The position numbers and the translations under genes were made by a program. From Ophiura sarsii (Eukaryota; Echinodermata; Ophiuroidea; Amphilepidida; Ophiuridae): a stretch of 64,000 nucleotides of DNA. The stretch spans positions 4,032,075-4,096,074 of the forward strand of contig CM069446.1 of the NCBI GenBank assembly GCA_035610835.1, given 5' to 3'. The notes under the pieces were generated by a model. That model searched no databases and was not told the origin of the DNA. It worked only from the letters and a program-made list of their open reading frames with translations. This document shows positions 34,601 through 45,379 of this stretch, one piece after another (position 1 is the first letter of the stretch; every line of letters begins with the position of its first letter).

Positions 34601-37600
34601 TCACATTGGCGGAAATTTAGTTATATCTCTGAGGAAAATATTTTGGGCGAGGACCAATGTCAAAGATGACCGAAACGGCGGCTATACAGTGCAAGAAAAT
34701 CGATATTTTGAATTTAGGCCTAAAAAAAAAAGGTTTGATTGGCGTAACATGACCAAAACAAATAGGGTAGGTCGGTCGGGATTTTTTTAATTTTATTTTT
34801 TTAAATCATCTACTTTTGAACACTTAAAAGACGGCAGTACACACAAATGAAGAGACGGCAAAAATTCCCTTTTCTTTAAACATTTTTCTTTTTATTTATA
34901 GAAACCAACAGACTCTATGAGTACAAGTTTCTGAAGTTTTAAACAATAACAAACTTCAGATTTCAGTTGTTTTTTGTGTGTGTTTTTTGTGTGTGTTTTT
35001 TCCCCCTCAAAATAATAAAAAATATTTAGGGTCGGTCGGGTTACGCCAATCAAACATTTTTATTTTAGGCATTATCAAAGTGAGCAAGATTCTTCTTTCT
35101 GCGAAGACGGTATATAAATATTCATACACTTCGTATTTATCGTGTCTGCCATTGGTCAATTTTGAACACCGCGTGAACAAATTGCTCATTACGTATGCAT
35201 CCATTTTTTTGGATGTAGCATAGTGTAACAGTATACGGAGGTCGAAAGGTCAAATCCAATGCGAGTAGACCGTGTATTGGTCGGTTCTCGGATGGGAGCG
35301 GTTTTCGGCAAGGCGAAGTATCAGAAGGTGTTGTTCGATTGTGTGATACACGGTATACGAAGCAGACTACGCTAGCGCGGACATGGGAGATTATGAGGGG
35401 GATGTGCCCCCCTCACAATTGGAATTTTTTTATACATTTTTGAACTCATTTGGTGTGATCTGGTGTATTCACATTTAAATATCCCGCCAACAAAAAATTG
35501 GAATAATCTCATTTTTATTCAAATCAAGAACATTATAAGCTAATGTTAATAAAAGACAACTTAAACAATTATGTAGAATCAACTGATATTAGACCTTCAA
35601 AATCAGACCATAATGCCATTTCGTTGAAGCTAAGAAATGGTACACGAATAAACGGCCATAGTTATTGGAAATTTAATGCATCGCTAACAACTGATATAGA
35701 AAACATTGAAAGAATCAAAAATGTTATAACAAATTGTTTATATGATTGCAACAGTCAGAGATTATCACATCAATTGCCCTAGGAGACGTGTAAGATTGCC
35801 ATTAAATCCTTTTCGATCGATTATTCTAAAGAAAAATCCAAAGATAGAAATAAAGAGGTGATCCAATTACAGATCGATGTTAAAAACCTGGAGGAAAAAA
35901 TGGATTGTAATCCGACCATGTTTAAACAAGATTATGTAGATGCTAAGTCAAAGCTTGACAAAATATATACAAGTATTACAAAAGTGCAATTATCCGATCA
36001 AGAATAAAGTGAAGGTGAAACCAACACTAAATACTTTATGAATTTAGAAAAATACAAAGGTGAGAAGAATACAATAGTAGAATTAAAAACACAGAGAGGC
36101 AAGAATCTAACTAAATTAAATGACATATTGAAAGAGACGGTAGCATATTATCATGATCTATATAAATCAACAAAAGTAAAATGTGATGTTATTAATAATT
36201 ATGTTAACAATACAAATGTTAACCAATTATCAGAAGACGATGCAAATATTTGCGAAGGTATGTTATCTATTGATGAGTGTACGAAAGCTGTAAGTAAATT
36301 AAAATTAAATAAATCACCTGGCAGCGATGGCTTAACGCCTGAATTTTATAAAACATTTTGGGAAGATATAAAAGAAATCGTTACTAATTCGCTTAAAGGT
36401 CCAGCGACGTGCTCATGAAACTTATTTTTAAAAGTTAAACAATATATTAGTTAGAACATTTCACATGTTATTGTTTTATAAAATGTGAATAAATATATTT
36501 AAAAAAGATAAAATACGTTCGGCCGTATACCAAATCCAATACCTTCGCCAGAAACGCAATGAACCATGAAGAGGTTTGGGCGACTTCAATGGTGACGTAG
36601 ATACGGGAGGAACTGCAGTGTCAACACGGTCGGATTCCCGGATCTACGTCACAGTTTCCGTGTTGCCTAGAGGAGGACTCGTAGTCAGCAAACAATGCAC
36701 CACGGTCTAAAAATATGGCCACAAAATAAAAATAACATGTGTATCAAGTTGCAAAGGTTGCCTTACAAACAGTATTATGACCTCGAACTATTCATTCACT
36801 GAATGTGATAATACGGCTCATACACTCGTGATTGTATGGTTTTGAATGCACACAGCATGGATACACATATTTAAAGTTCGCGCGGTCATATCAATTGTTC
36901 AGCGAGGCATGATGATGGGAAGAGGATAACGTAGCATGCATTGTAAAGAGTGTGTGTAGACATATAGACCCTGTCACAATTTTACACTAGTGCATTGTTT
37001 GCTAACTATGATTTCTCCTCTGTGTTGCCTGGTAGAGCGGGTTTTTCAAAATACGAAGATCGTTTTTAACACGGATTTTGGGCGCATTTATTATTTTTGT
37101 AAATTTCTTCTTTCCCTATAATGGATCGTTCATAAAATATTTATTTTCGAAATCCTTGTGATTTTGTCTTTATTTTGATATATAATACATTTACACTTCG
37201 GTGGATCTTTAATGAAGGCCTCAACAAAGGTGAACTTTCATTTTCACAAAAAAAGGGGTGTCATAAAACTCTTATATAAAAGGGAGAAAGAAATGATCTA
37301 AACAATTATCGACCAATATCTCTTTTAAACTATGAGTATAAGATATGCACTTTAGCTTTAACTACGAGATTGCAAAATATTGTTGGGAAGATAGTTAGTG
37401 AAGATCAAACAGGGTATATTAAAGGGAGGTTTATTGGACAAAACATACGACTAATTGATGACGTTATCAATTACTACACAGAGAATGATAAGGATGGTGC
37501 AATACTCTTTGTGAATTTTCAAAAGCTTTTGACTCGCTGGAAATTAATTTTTTAATATCATGTCTAAACAAAATGGCTTCGGCCCACAATTCATATCATG

Positions 37601-40600
37601 GGTAAACACATTATATAGGAATATAAATAGCTGTATTTCTGTAAATGGTTGGGTATCTAAATCATTATGTCTTGGTAGAGGAATTCGACAAGGCTGTCCA
37701 CTCTCTGCACTGCTTTTTATTATAGCGGCTGAATTTATGTCTACCAATATAAAAAAATGCTGATCACATAAATGGTGTAAAATTCTATAATGACAAAAAT
37801 CTAGAAGATAAAATAACACAATTAGCCGATGATACTACAATATTTGTAAATGATATTCATTCTGTTACGACTGTTATAGATACAATAAAGAAATTCAGTA
37901 ATGCTTCGGGTGTAACAATGAATCTAAGCAAAAGCGAAGGCATGTGGTTAGGTAAAACAATACCTGTTAATTTAAACAAAGACATCAAATGGACAAACAA
38001 TCTGTTACGACTGTTATAGATACAATAAAGAAATTCAGTAATGCTTCGGGTGTAACAATGAATCTAAGCAAAAGCGAAGGCATGTGGTTAGGTAAAACAA
38101 TACCTGTTAATTTAAACAAAGACATCAAATGGACAAACAATCCGGTGAAATGTCTAGGAGTTTATTTCAGCAAAGACAAACAAGTAGCAGAAGACCTTAA
38201 CTGGAAACCCAAAATAAACAAAATAGATACAATTTTAAATGGTTGGAAAGCAAGAAAACTTACATACTACGGGGAATATCACACATTTTGTATAATGCAA
38301 CTTCTTTAAATGTTCCAAAATATGTCATAAAAGCAATCAATACTAAACTATTCAGGTATCTTTAGTCAAAAGAGATACAATCACTGATATATGGAATATG
38401 CTGGTGGCTTAAATATGCCTAATGTAGAATATCACATAATAGCTCTACAAATCAAATGGATTTCAAGATTACTTGACCAGAATGAAGATGCCATGGAAAC
38501 GAGTTGTGAGACAATGGTTTGATCCACTTGGTGGTTTATCTTTTCTACATGATCTAAACTGTAAAAGTGAAGATGTATATGATATAACTAAAGGTAAATT
38601 ACCATCTTGTTATCAAGATCTTTTAGAATCATGGTTTTATTTGAAAAATAAACAAAATAAAAATGCTTCAAACAATGCTACGTTATGGGGTAATAATAAT
38701 GTAAGAAATGGTGGTAAAATGTTGTTTTTCCGTAAATGGTTAACTTGAGAGAACTCGAGAGTATTATAAAATGTCCTTTTAATATGTTTAATCTACACAA
38801 GCTGATAACAGCAATACCTAAATGTTGGAAAGACAGGATTAAAAAAAAGGAGATCTAAGATGGTGTGAAAAAACTAAACAAAATACTTTTTTTGAAATAA
38901 ATGACCAAAATGTACATGTTTCTATGTTAAGTTCGAAAAACATTTATATGATGTTAAATCAAGATAAACAACAAGCAACATGTATTAACTATTGGTAACA
39001 AAAGTTGACATCAAGAAATGACTGGTACAACATATTCTTGTTTAAGATTAAGAATAGAATTCTAAACAAGATTGGTCACTTTCAATTTAACATGATTTAT
39101 AATCTACTTCCATGCAAAAAAATCTATATAAATGGAAATTAACCGAATCAGACAAATGTATTTTCTGTAATCAACTTGATGATTATACACATTTTCTGTC
39201 TCATGTATCAAGAATAAGTTCTTTTGGAAACAGATAACAACATGTTTAAGAACTCTTAAATATAATTCCTTCAGAATATCCCTTGAATACGTAATTTGTG
39301 GCTGGAAAATAAATAACTCTGAATTTGACATAGCCAATGTTATAATCATCCTTGCATGTTATGCAATATACAAGTTTCGCATGATATATAACGAAACCCC
39401 AAAAAGAGTTACCAATATTCCATTTGTTTTATTTAGAAGTTAAAAAACTTAATGATCTACTAGCTAATTAAAAAAAAACACACCAGAGGATTCCAATCAC
39501 AAATACAGAACAATGGAACGAATTGAAAACGTGTCTAAACATATAAATTAGTTTTTTGTTTTTTGTTTTTGTTTTCTATCTCTATCAAAATATATTGCAT
39601 ATGGTTGTCGACTCGACTGAGAGCGTCATGTATCGTTGAATATCGTGAACCACTAAGATAAGGTTAACGATATTTGGTGGTATTGGAGACTCTCCGATCG
39701 AGTCATGATTTCTGTAAATTATCAACAATAACAAAATGAATATTCTTAATATTATGTTATAAATATGTTAGAATTAAGAAAATAAAAGCACGAGTGCTCC
39801 ATGCACTGTGGAAACGAAAAAAAGAAAAAAGAAAAAAGAACATTATAAGCAATTCATAGCATGGGCTATGTTAATTGATTATTTCATCTCCCATGTAATC
39901 AAGAAAGGATGCATTAAATTCCAATTACGTCACTAATTTACTCGAATATTCAAATTTTAATGAGAGACGCATTTTGCAATATTATGCATGTGTTGGGCGT
40001 TTCGTGGACAAGCGTTTGAAATGGGTGCATGGGTAAAAAGATTCACCAAAGGCAAAACGAAAAATGCGATTGACTTTTTTCACATGAAATTAGTAACAAC
40101 TATGTTGTTCTTAAAACGTTTAGAAAAAATCAAACATCAGCTTGGCTTCTTTCCACTATTGCATTTTTTTGGACTCACCCTGTATTCTAATATTTTCCTT
40201 GATTTAAGTATACACAGTATAGATGTTTGAAAAGCGCGGACAGGGAGTGCAAGTGGAATTGTGCAACACGGTTGAAAGATGCTACACATGACATCTCGTG
40301 ACACGTCAACCCATGACCATTTGACATGTAGACGGTTGTATAATATCCCTTTACTAGGGCAAATACCCGTGCTCTCTCCTCTTCTCTTCCCCCTTTCCCC
40401 CTCTCTCTATTTCCTCTAAAACAAAATACAAAGTTTTACCGGACCCCTCTGTATCCGCTACTGAAAATGTCTTGACATTGATACTAATGACTTACATGTA
40501 CACAATCCGTAACCAGGCATTAATGAAATAATCAATCCAATAACCCATGTTTTCGTAGCGAACTCCTCTCGCAGTGACGGTAATAATACTCCAAGAGTTT

Positions 40601-40700
40601 TGAGTAGCCCAGTCTCCAAGAAATAGGCAATAAAAGCACCGAAACATATCACCCACGCCCAGCCATCGTCCTTTTTGATTGCACAATGGTGGTTTGTCAT
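28533..40700 (-). CDS. Monocarboxylate transporter-like protein (SLC16/MFS), copy B, four exons
   Basis: Tandem paralogue of copy A: 434 aa from 40496-40700, 31481-31621, 29671-30492 and 28533-28669, with the same phases and GT/AG junctions. Exon 1 keeps the fuller MCT signature DDGWAW and the helix-1 lysine in TGLLKTLGV. Exon 3 carries YFDKY, DIYGWRGAML, a charged central loop (residues ~200-225) and the second helix bundle. Exon 4 has GWLFDKFGNYTA. As in copy A, helix 8 lacks the Asp/Arg pair of proton-coupled MCTs, so this is an orphan-type SLC16 member. All exons are open with no stop or frameshift, so both copies are likely expressed. Intron 1 is swollen by a Tx1/L1 LINE and several MITEs. 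Substrate not predictable. Confidence 0.9.
29280..29625. repeat. ACTAGTC palindromic-motif block, copy B
   Basis: Shorter counterpart of 6326-7480 at the same place in intron 3: CTAGTC/GACTAG words, then ACTCAACGTTGAGTAAACG next to exon 3. Confidence 0.7.
29671..30492 (-). CDS. MCT copy B, exon 3
   Basis: 822 nt with an acceptor ending ATCAAG and donor GTAATA. It is one codon shorter than copy A, in the central loop (QESYAKK versus QESYYAKK). Its other differences from copy A are scattered substitutions. Confidence 0.92.
31481..31621 (-). CDS. MCT copy B, exon 2
   Basis: 141 nt with an acceptor ending TTGCATTAG and donor GTACGA. Reads LRKRFSARVV and GSFATSLPTL. Confidence 0.9.
32372..32966. 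repeat. 31-bp minisatellite array, about 19 units, intron 1 of copy B
   Basis: Same unit as 15968-20836 and ended by the same AAGAATTCATTGATAAT sequence, so it is the orthologous array before, or without, expansion. Confidence 0.93.
32993..33289. mobile_element. 297-bp MITE with 8-bp target duplication, built of GATACTGG motifs
   Basis: GATAAATC at 32985-32992 and 33290-33297 flanks inverted ends GGAAAAAGTGTAC / GTACACTTTTTCC. The interior is filled with CCAGTATC and GATACTGG in both orientations. The matching site in copy A (about 20850-20870) is empty, so it inserted after the duplication. An 8-bp duplication fits hAT-type or similar transposases. Confidence 0.88.
33411..34237. mobile_element. 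TA-flanked MITE built of GGATCAAA / TTTGATCC motifs
   Basis: TA at 33409-33410 and 34238-34239 flanks inverted ends CACTCTTAGAAGGTCAGGAT. The right third (33949-34237) is a nearly perfect hairpin with arms above 100 bp. Motifs such as GGATCAAA and TTTTGATCC repeat throughout. It splits the left arm of the foldback at 33306-35420; removing it with one TA restores agreement with the right arm. Confidence 0.85.
34718..35070. mobile_element. Small element with 31-bp inverted ends and GGTCGGTCGGG repeats
   Basis: The left end GCCTAAAAAAAAAAGG followed by TTTGATTGGCGTAAC is matched in reverse at 35040-35070. TAGGGT(A)GGTCGGTCGGG appears near both ends. Similar GGTCGG words occur in the insert at 57591-58400. 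No coding region. Confidence 0.65.
36397..37208. mobile_element. TTAA-flanked MITE inside the LINE
   Basis: TTAA at 36393-36396 and 37209-37212. Imperfect 15-bp inverted ends AGGTCCAGCGACGTG and AGATCCACCGAAGTG. Subterminal inverted segments (around 36660-36705 and 36980-37030) share GCAAACAATGCAC. Removing the element with one TTAA restores the LINE reading frame across the junction, which fixes both boundaries. piggyBac- or Kolobok-type; no transposase. Confidence 0.92.
37861..38140 (+). repeat. Exact 140-bp tandem duplication in the LINE
   Basis: 37861-38000 and 38001-38140 are identical by eye. The unit is not a multiple of 3, so the duplication itself shifts the RT frame. It is younger than the decay of the LINE. 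Confidence 0.95.
40496..40700 (-). CDS. MCT copy B, exon 1
   Basis: 205 nt, ATG to GTAAGT donor, phase 1. Encodes the N-terminus and helix 1 with DDGWAW. Confidence 0.9.
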
Positions 40701-41684
40701 TTTGTTGTAGATTAAGTTTCATCTTATATAAATCATCGTCCGCGTTCACCCTTTCAAACTTCTGCACATATGATATTCAGACATTCAGAACTATAATATT
40801 ATTGGTGTTATCGAATTTGTTGAGCAAAACGTCTTGAGGTATCTACTGGAACTGCGGTTACTTCTAGCGTTGAATTGTTCACGTACGTACGTGCTCTATC
40901 ATTGAATCTACTATGGTTAATGGCTCAATGGACATTGATCAGTACATGCACCTAAAGACTGTACAGTCTCTGGTGCACCGTACGTGAACTGTCAGCGAAC
41001 TTTCCATGGTTGTGTGTTTCAAAAAGCTCTGGCGATATCGCGTCTATACCAGTAATATAATACCTCTCTACTGGCATGATACGCGTCGTGGAGGTATCGC
41101 TGCACTGGCACCGAAATTAGCAATACTGTGAGACAAACAACCCACCCTTCTAAACAAGAGAAACGAGCTCATATCCAAATGTCGCCACAATAAGTGCTAA
41201 AGCAAGCCAACCAACCGTGCCAAGAAAAAATATAAATCCATAGCGTAATACTAGTCATTATAGCCTGATGATTGCTGAGTTAACAACCTCGGCGTGAAAC
41301 CCAGGGTAGCAATAATGCTATAAATCAACATGATTAATTTGTATATTTTGCTCTGTCACGACGACTGCCGCGGTATTGAGCACTCTCACTTCTGAGAAAA
41401 TCACCATTTTTGGTAAAAAATCACATTTTTTGGCACATTTTGGTCTCTAATTCAAAAAATAACAAATATCTAAAATTAAAAAAAACATTCCTAGGGAATT
41501 GTATGAGGAATATAATAAAACTAGTATGACAATATTTGACAAAATATATTTTGAGTTATCTTTGCAGAACCTAAAATGGGTCAAAAAACGTTGTTTTTCA
41601 TAATTTTTTCCAAAATGGTCAATTTCATGATCATGGTTGGATTCATTGAACCCTTTCCTGCAAAAAAATGTATACTTTTATATA
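40701..41684. other. Upstream region of MCT copy B
   Basis: Likely promoter region. The first part is shared with copy A, and 41002-41048 is shared with the left edge of the window. No clear TATA box. No other gene seen. Confidence 0.5.
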
Positions 41685-42424
41685 GATTAAATGAATAATG
41701 AAGAAGTTACGGCAGTTTTACGGAGGCTGTACCTGAAGGTGCACAGCCCCCTTAAGGACCACAAAGATAACTTTCAAACCATCAAAATATGCAGACTGAT
41801 AAACCCAACCAAGCCAGAGATGGGTCGCATTAGCAAATTCATGCTCGACCGTATCAATAAAATGATACGCACTAAGATTAATGTCAACTAATGGAGAAAC
41901 ACAGCGTCCGTGCTTGAATGGTTTAACGATCTGGAAGACAAGAAACGACTATCCTTTTTGGTCACCAAATGTCTCAAATGGGCCAAAAAACTCACCAATA
42001 TAACCGAGACAGAGTTTGAAACCATAATGCACTCAAGGCGATCCCTTCTCTATAACATTTATATCATGGTAATGCCTGGGATAAAATAAACACTACTGAC
42101 CATGCAGTTTGATGTACCTATGGGCGCGTACGACGGCGCTGAAATATGCGAACTGGTAGGATTGTATACATGCTGAACCAAATTGAGAAGAAACTCAGGC
42201 TTCACAGCATAGGGCTATATAGATATGATGGATTGGCCGTGATGAAATCATACTCAGGCAGCAGAGCTGACAGTGCCAGGAAAACCCTTATCAAAATATT
42301 CCAAGGCTGTAATCTGAAAATAACCGTTGAGACCAACCTCAAAAACGTCAATTTCCTTGACGTCAATCTCGACTCCCCCTCTGATATGCACAGGCCCTAC
42401 AGAAAACCCACTGACACACCAACA
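41685..42424 (+). pseudogene. Reverse transcriptase relic, 5' part
   Basis: Frames give HSPLKDHKDNF, KICRLINPTKPEMGRISKFMLD, FDVPMGAYDGAEICELVGLY, IGLYRYDGLAV, VNFLDVNLD and YRKPTDTP. These match a retroelement RT-like family common in marine invertebrates, probably Penelope-type; the class is tentative. The usual RDDG-like catalytic motif reads RYDG. Frame changes near 41890, 42085 and 42140 break it. The reading continues, in phase, at 54585 on the far side of a 12.2-kb insertion. Confidence 0.75.
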
Positions 42425-42882
42425 TACCGTAGATTATCAGCATTTAGCACCTTTTTATCTCTGATATACAGGGCGCCATCTCGCGATCAAAACGGCTTTT
42501 AAAACGTTATTATTAAAGGCATTTCCGAATCTCAAATGTTTGCCCCGGGCAAAAGCCACTGACTCGCTACATACCCGAGTCTCCGCGTGTACTTCATATA
42601 CACCCCCATGATGCAATGTTGATAGCTCGCGTACCGAAAGATTGGCTACAAACAGCAAAATGTACGAACAAAATTCATGTCTAGAAATGTTTCGAAAAGT
42701 CATTCTATTCATTTGAATGAAACCACAGTTATAGTCTGAAACAACATTAAATCATTTTTTGGGCGAGAACCCTATGTTAAATTCATACAAAAATAGAAAT
42801 ATAAAGCATTTTAACTTCCTATTTATAGGACAGTGTTCAACTGTCATTTGAATTTATGTCTGTCCTATTATTGTCATTCAGT

Positions 42883-42953
42883 GCTCCGTTAGCGCAATCG
42901 GTAGAGCTTTAGACTTATAATCTGAAGACCGTGGGTTCGAATCTCACAGAGAA
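42883..42953 (+). pseudogene. tRNA-Ile(UAU)-like sequence in the left foldback arm
   Basis: D-arm GCGCAATCGGTAGAGC, anticodon loop CTTATAA (TAT) and T arm GTGGGTTCGAATCTCAC with a 5-bp stem and 7-nt loop. The acceptor stem pairs poorly, so a charged tRNA is unlikely, but the A and B boxes of a Pol III promoter are well kept. Confidence 0.65.
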
Positions 42954-42983
42954 TGTTTTGTTTTTCCCGTTAATATTATATTT

Positions 42984-44700
42984 AGTAAATGTAAAGATTA
43001 TTTTAATACCGTTCAATCATAATATTATTTTGATCTCAGATACTTTTCATTTTATTTAATAGAATGATTTTCAATGAGGTTTTAATTTGAATATACTAAT
43101 GTACTATTACTTCATGGGGTGCATGTATAATAGGTCTAATACATGCTTATCGTTGGGTTTATTGAATTATTGCAATACCCCGCCCATTGTTACACCACCA
43201 TGGTTATTCACGCAATAATCTGTATGACCAATTGTTATTGAAAGAAGCCAATCGTCGTTGAATCGATTCTTATTTCCCATCTGATCTGTTTGTAGCTACA
43301 TTAGCTGTTCGTTTGAGACGTGGACTAATTTGTTATATTAATTGAATTGTGCGGTATGTTGCTTTCTCGGTTGCTTAGGCGAATATTAATTAAATTGGCA
43401 AGATTTAAGACTTTGAGGGGGAAATTAAATGTGAATTTGACGTACATCCAAAGCTACGATTAGAAATTGGATTCCAACAAAAATTATAACATAATGGATG
43501 CATGTTATCAATATTGGTTTAATATACCATTTGGTTGTACAATTGCATATGGTGGAATGTCCAGATCCGATTTATTTATCTGATCTTACAAGTATGATCA
43601 AGTCAGTATGATCAAGGCATAGCACATAGCTTTTAGCCAAAAGGCGCTGAGACAAAGTATTCAATTTTGTTGGCCTTATTTTATTTATTTTTCTCCAAAC
43701 GACGATAGTCGATGGGTCGTTAGTCTTTTCATGGTTTTTCTTTCTCTTACCAATGGTTAAGTCATTAAGTGAAACTATTAACACACAGTAGCATACATGA
43801 TTTTTACATTTTAAAAAGACTTTGCGAGATAGTAAAGACCAGGTGTAGCAATTGACAACGTCGTTATAACATGTAACGTCTACTATAGTCTGGGTCGTTA
43901 ATCTGCTGGAATAAAATATTTCATTCTCTATCTTTCTAAAGTCACCAAATCATATTATCGTCTGAGTTGATAGACAACACAAATCATTGAATATGAAAAC
44001 ATGGTAGTTGTTTTTTGGTGTTTTTTTTTTTAAATGTTACGGTGTGCAGCATACAAATAATGTTATACCAAAATACACTTTAAAGCTAGCATGTTAACAC
44101 AAAATTGTATAAAGACAACAAACCAATGTGACGTGTTCACAAGAGACATTAAAACAAAGTACAGACAAGACTAAATTAAAAATTTAATTAAAAAAAAAAA
44201 AAGTCAGTCAATTTTCAATGTGGTCAAAACTATTGTACCTTGTTCATGATTGACTAGAAACGGGACCCAGTGTTAGTGTTGCCAATCATTTTTAGATTTG
44301 ATAATGGTATGTGGATAGTAGAGATTCCTACTCGCCATCATCACGTTGCTCTCTTTTTAATCCATTTCACTCCCTTGATCCATCGTTTACACGTTATTCA
44401 TGTTTATTTATTACCCTAGCTTCCTCCTCCTATTACGTGACTGATTCTAGTAGTTGGAACAATAATCAATAAAGTTCATACCGAAATATTTTTTACTACT
44501 TCTGTATAGATTTCGCATAACGCACGGAGACGGCCGCGTCTGATGAATATATTTTAATTTTTTTTATCACAAATATAATTACATTTAACCGATGATTTTG
44601 ATTTTTCAAATAATTGTTCAATGTTCGTCCCTTTGTACACTTTCCACTCCCCTTCCTTTCATTTCGCAATACATGTGTATTTTGGAACGGTTGGGACAAT
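42984..44700. other. Interior of the foldback element, no gene recognised
   Basis: AT-rich, short ORFs only. Two copies of a segment with CAATAAAGTTCATACCGAAA occur (44468-44530 and 44700-44750). Confidence 0.5.
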
Positions 44701-44739
44701 ATCAATAAAGTTCATACCGAAAAAAAATCGTACTACCTC

Positions 44740-44920
44740 GTATAGATCACTCTGCACTGGGACACCAGGTATACAGGGGCGTCAATTCCCTTTTGAAATT
44801 TTCGTCAGTCAAATTCTCTCCATCGGTTTAAATCAGGACTCAAAACATTCTTATTCAATTCTGCTTATGACTGCTAATATCAACTGTTTTGATTTTTACA
44901 CATTTTGTTTGCCATGCTAT
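44740..44920 (+). mobile_element. CR1-like LINE tail, 5' part (split by the Gypsy element)
   Basis: Encodes FRQSNSLHRFKSGLKTFLFN, the conserved last residues of a CR1-type ORF2. The 3' UTR continues at 53274 after the Gypsy insertion. Confidence 0.7.
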
Positions 44921-45379
44921 TGTTGTGACGTGGTTTTGGGGAAAATACTCGCATGGCGGAGAGGGGATCAAAACACACAGAATAAATATAACGGATATAG
45001 CTTCCAAGTTATTTATATATACATTTTATTAATTCATCATAAATAGTTCACTTACTCATATTATAAACGAACACAGCACCCAGCATCTAGACTATCCTAA
45101 AGAAATGACATGACACGCATCAATCGTGAGCTTCTGTAATTCAGAGCTCACTAATCCTGTTGTGTGAATTGAAAACTATATGGCCTAAACTTATCATGAG
45201 GTGTTGTCAGCGTGGCACGAAGACTTGAATTGGTCAGAGATATTGGCGCGTAGACTGAATGGGATTCAGAATACGGAAGTACGGTGTTGCCATTTCAAGT
45301 CAATCATGGCCTGAATTCTAGATATGAAAATACCTAGAATTAATAATATCAATATAAATATAAATTTAGCGTCACAACA
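44921..45379 (-). repeat. 3' LTR of the Gypsy element
   Basis: 459 bp, begins TGTTGTGACG and ends CGTCACAACA (perfect 10-bp inverted termini). Identical by eye to the other LTR. A purine-rich AGGAAGGGCG lies just upstream on the element's strand and is the likely polypurine tract. Confidence 0.95.

Larger units (their letters stand above)
33306..35420. mobile_element. Foldback element arms (nested; possibly the outer part of a ~7-kb insertion in copy B)
   Basis: The left arm (33389-33408 continuing at 34240-34370, interrupted by a younger MITE) matches the right arm (35215-35395) in reverse complement. Shared words are CACACAATCGAACAACACC, CTGATACTTC and GCATTGGATTT. The wider 33306-40465 block is absent from copy A and has weakly matching inverted ends with GCGGAT, so it may be one insertion later filled by others. 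The outer boundaries are uncertain. Confidence 0.55.
35541..39835 (+). mobile_element. 5'-truncated Tx1/L1-like LINE with 15-bp target duplication
   Basis: AAGAACATTATAAGC is present at 35526-35540 and again at 39836-39850, and the 3' end is A-rich (GAAAAAAAGAAAAAAGAAAA region). The element starts inside the endonuclease (SDHNAISLKL, 35598-35630) and continues with RT landmarks NKSPGSDGLTPEFYK (36306-36355), NNYRPISLLN (about 37297), DQTGYIKGRF, RQGCPLSALLF, LADDTT, SKSEGMWLG and a C-terminal region. About 3.5 kb remain without the nested MITE. Several frameshifts, an in-palm break and a 140-bp duplication make it dead. It lies in intron 1 of MCT copy B, antisense to the gene. Confidence 0.92.

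Noticed and set aside
39988..40230. 80-aa ORF near a TACAGGGTGAGTCC-like terminus
   Set aside because: I considered a mariner-type element, since CACCCTGTA occurs at 40177-40185, but found no matching left end and no transposase motif.
42883..42953. Functional tRNA-Ile gene (and the other tRNA-like units)
   Set aside because: Acceptor stems do not pair and each unit lies in a transposon arm, so they are listed as tRNA-like pseudogenes.
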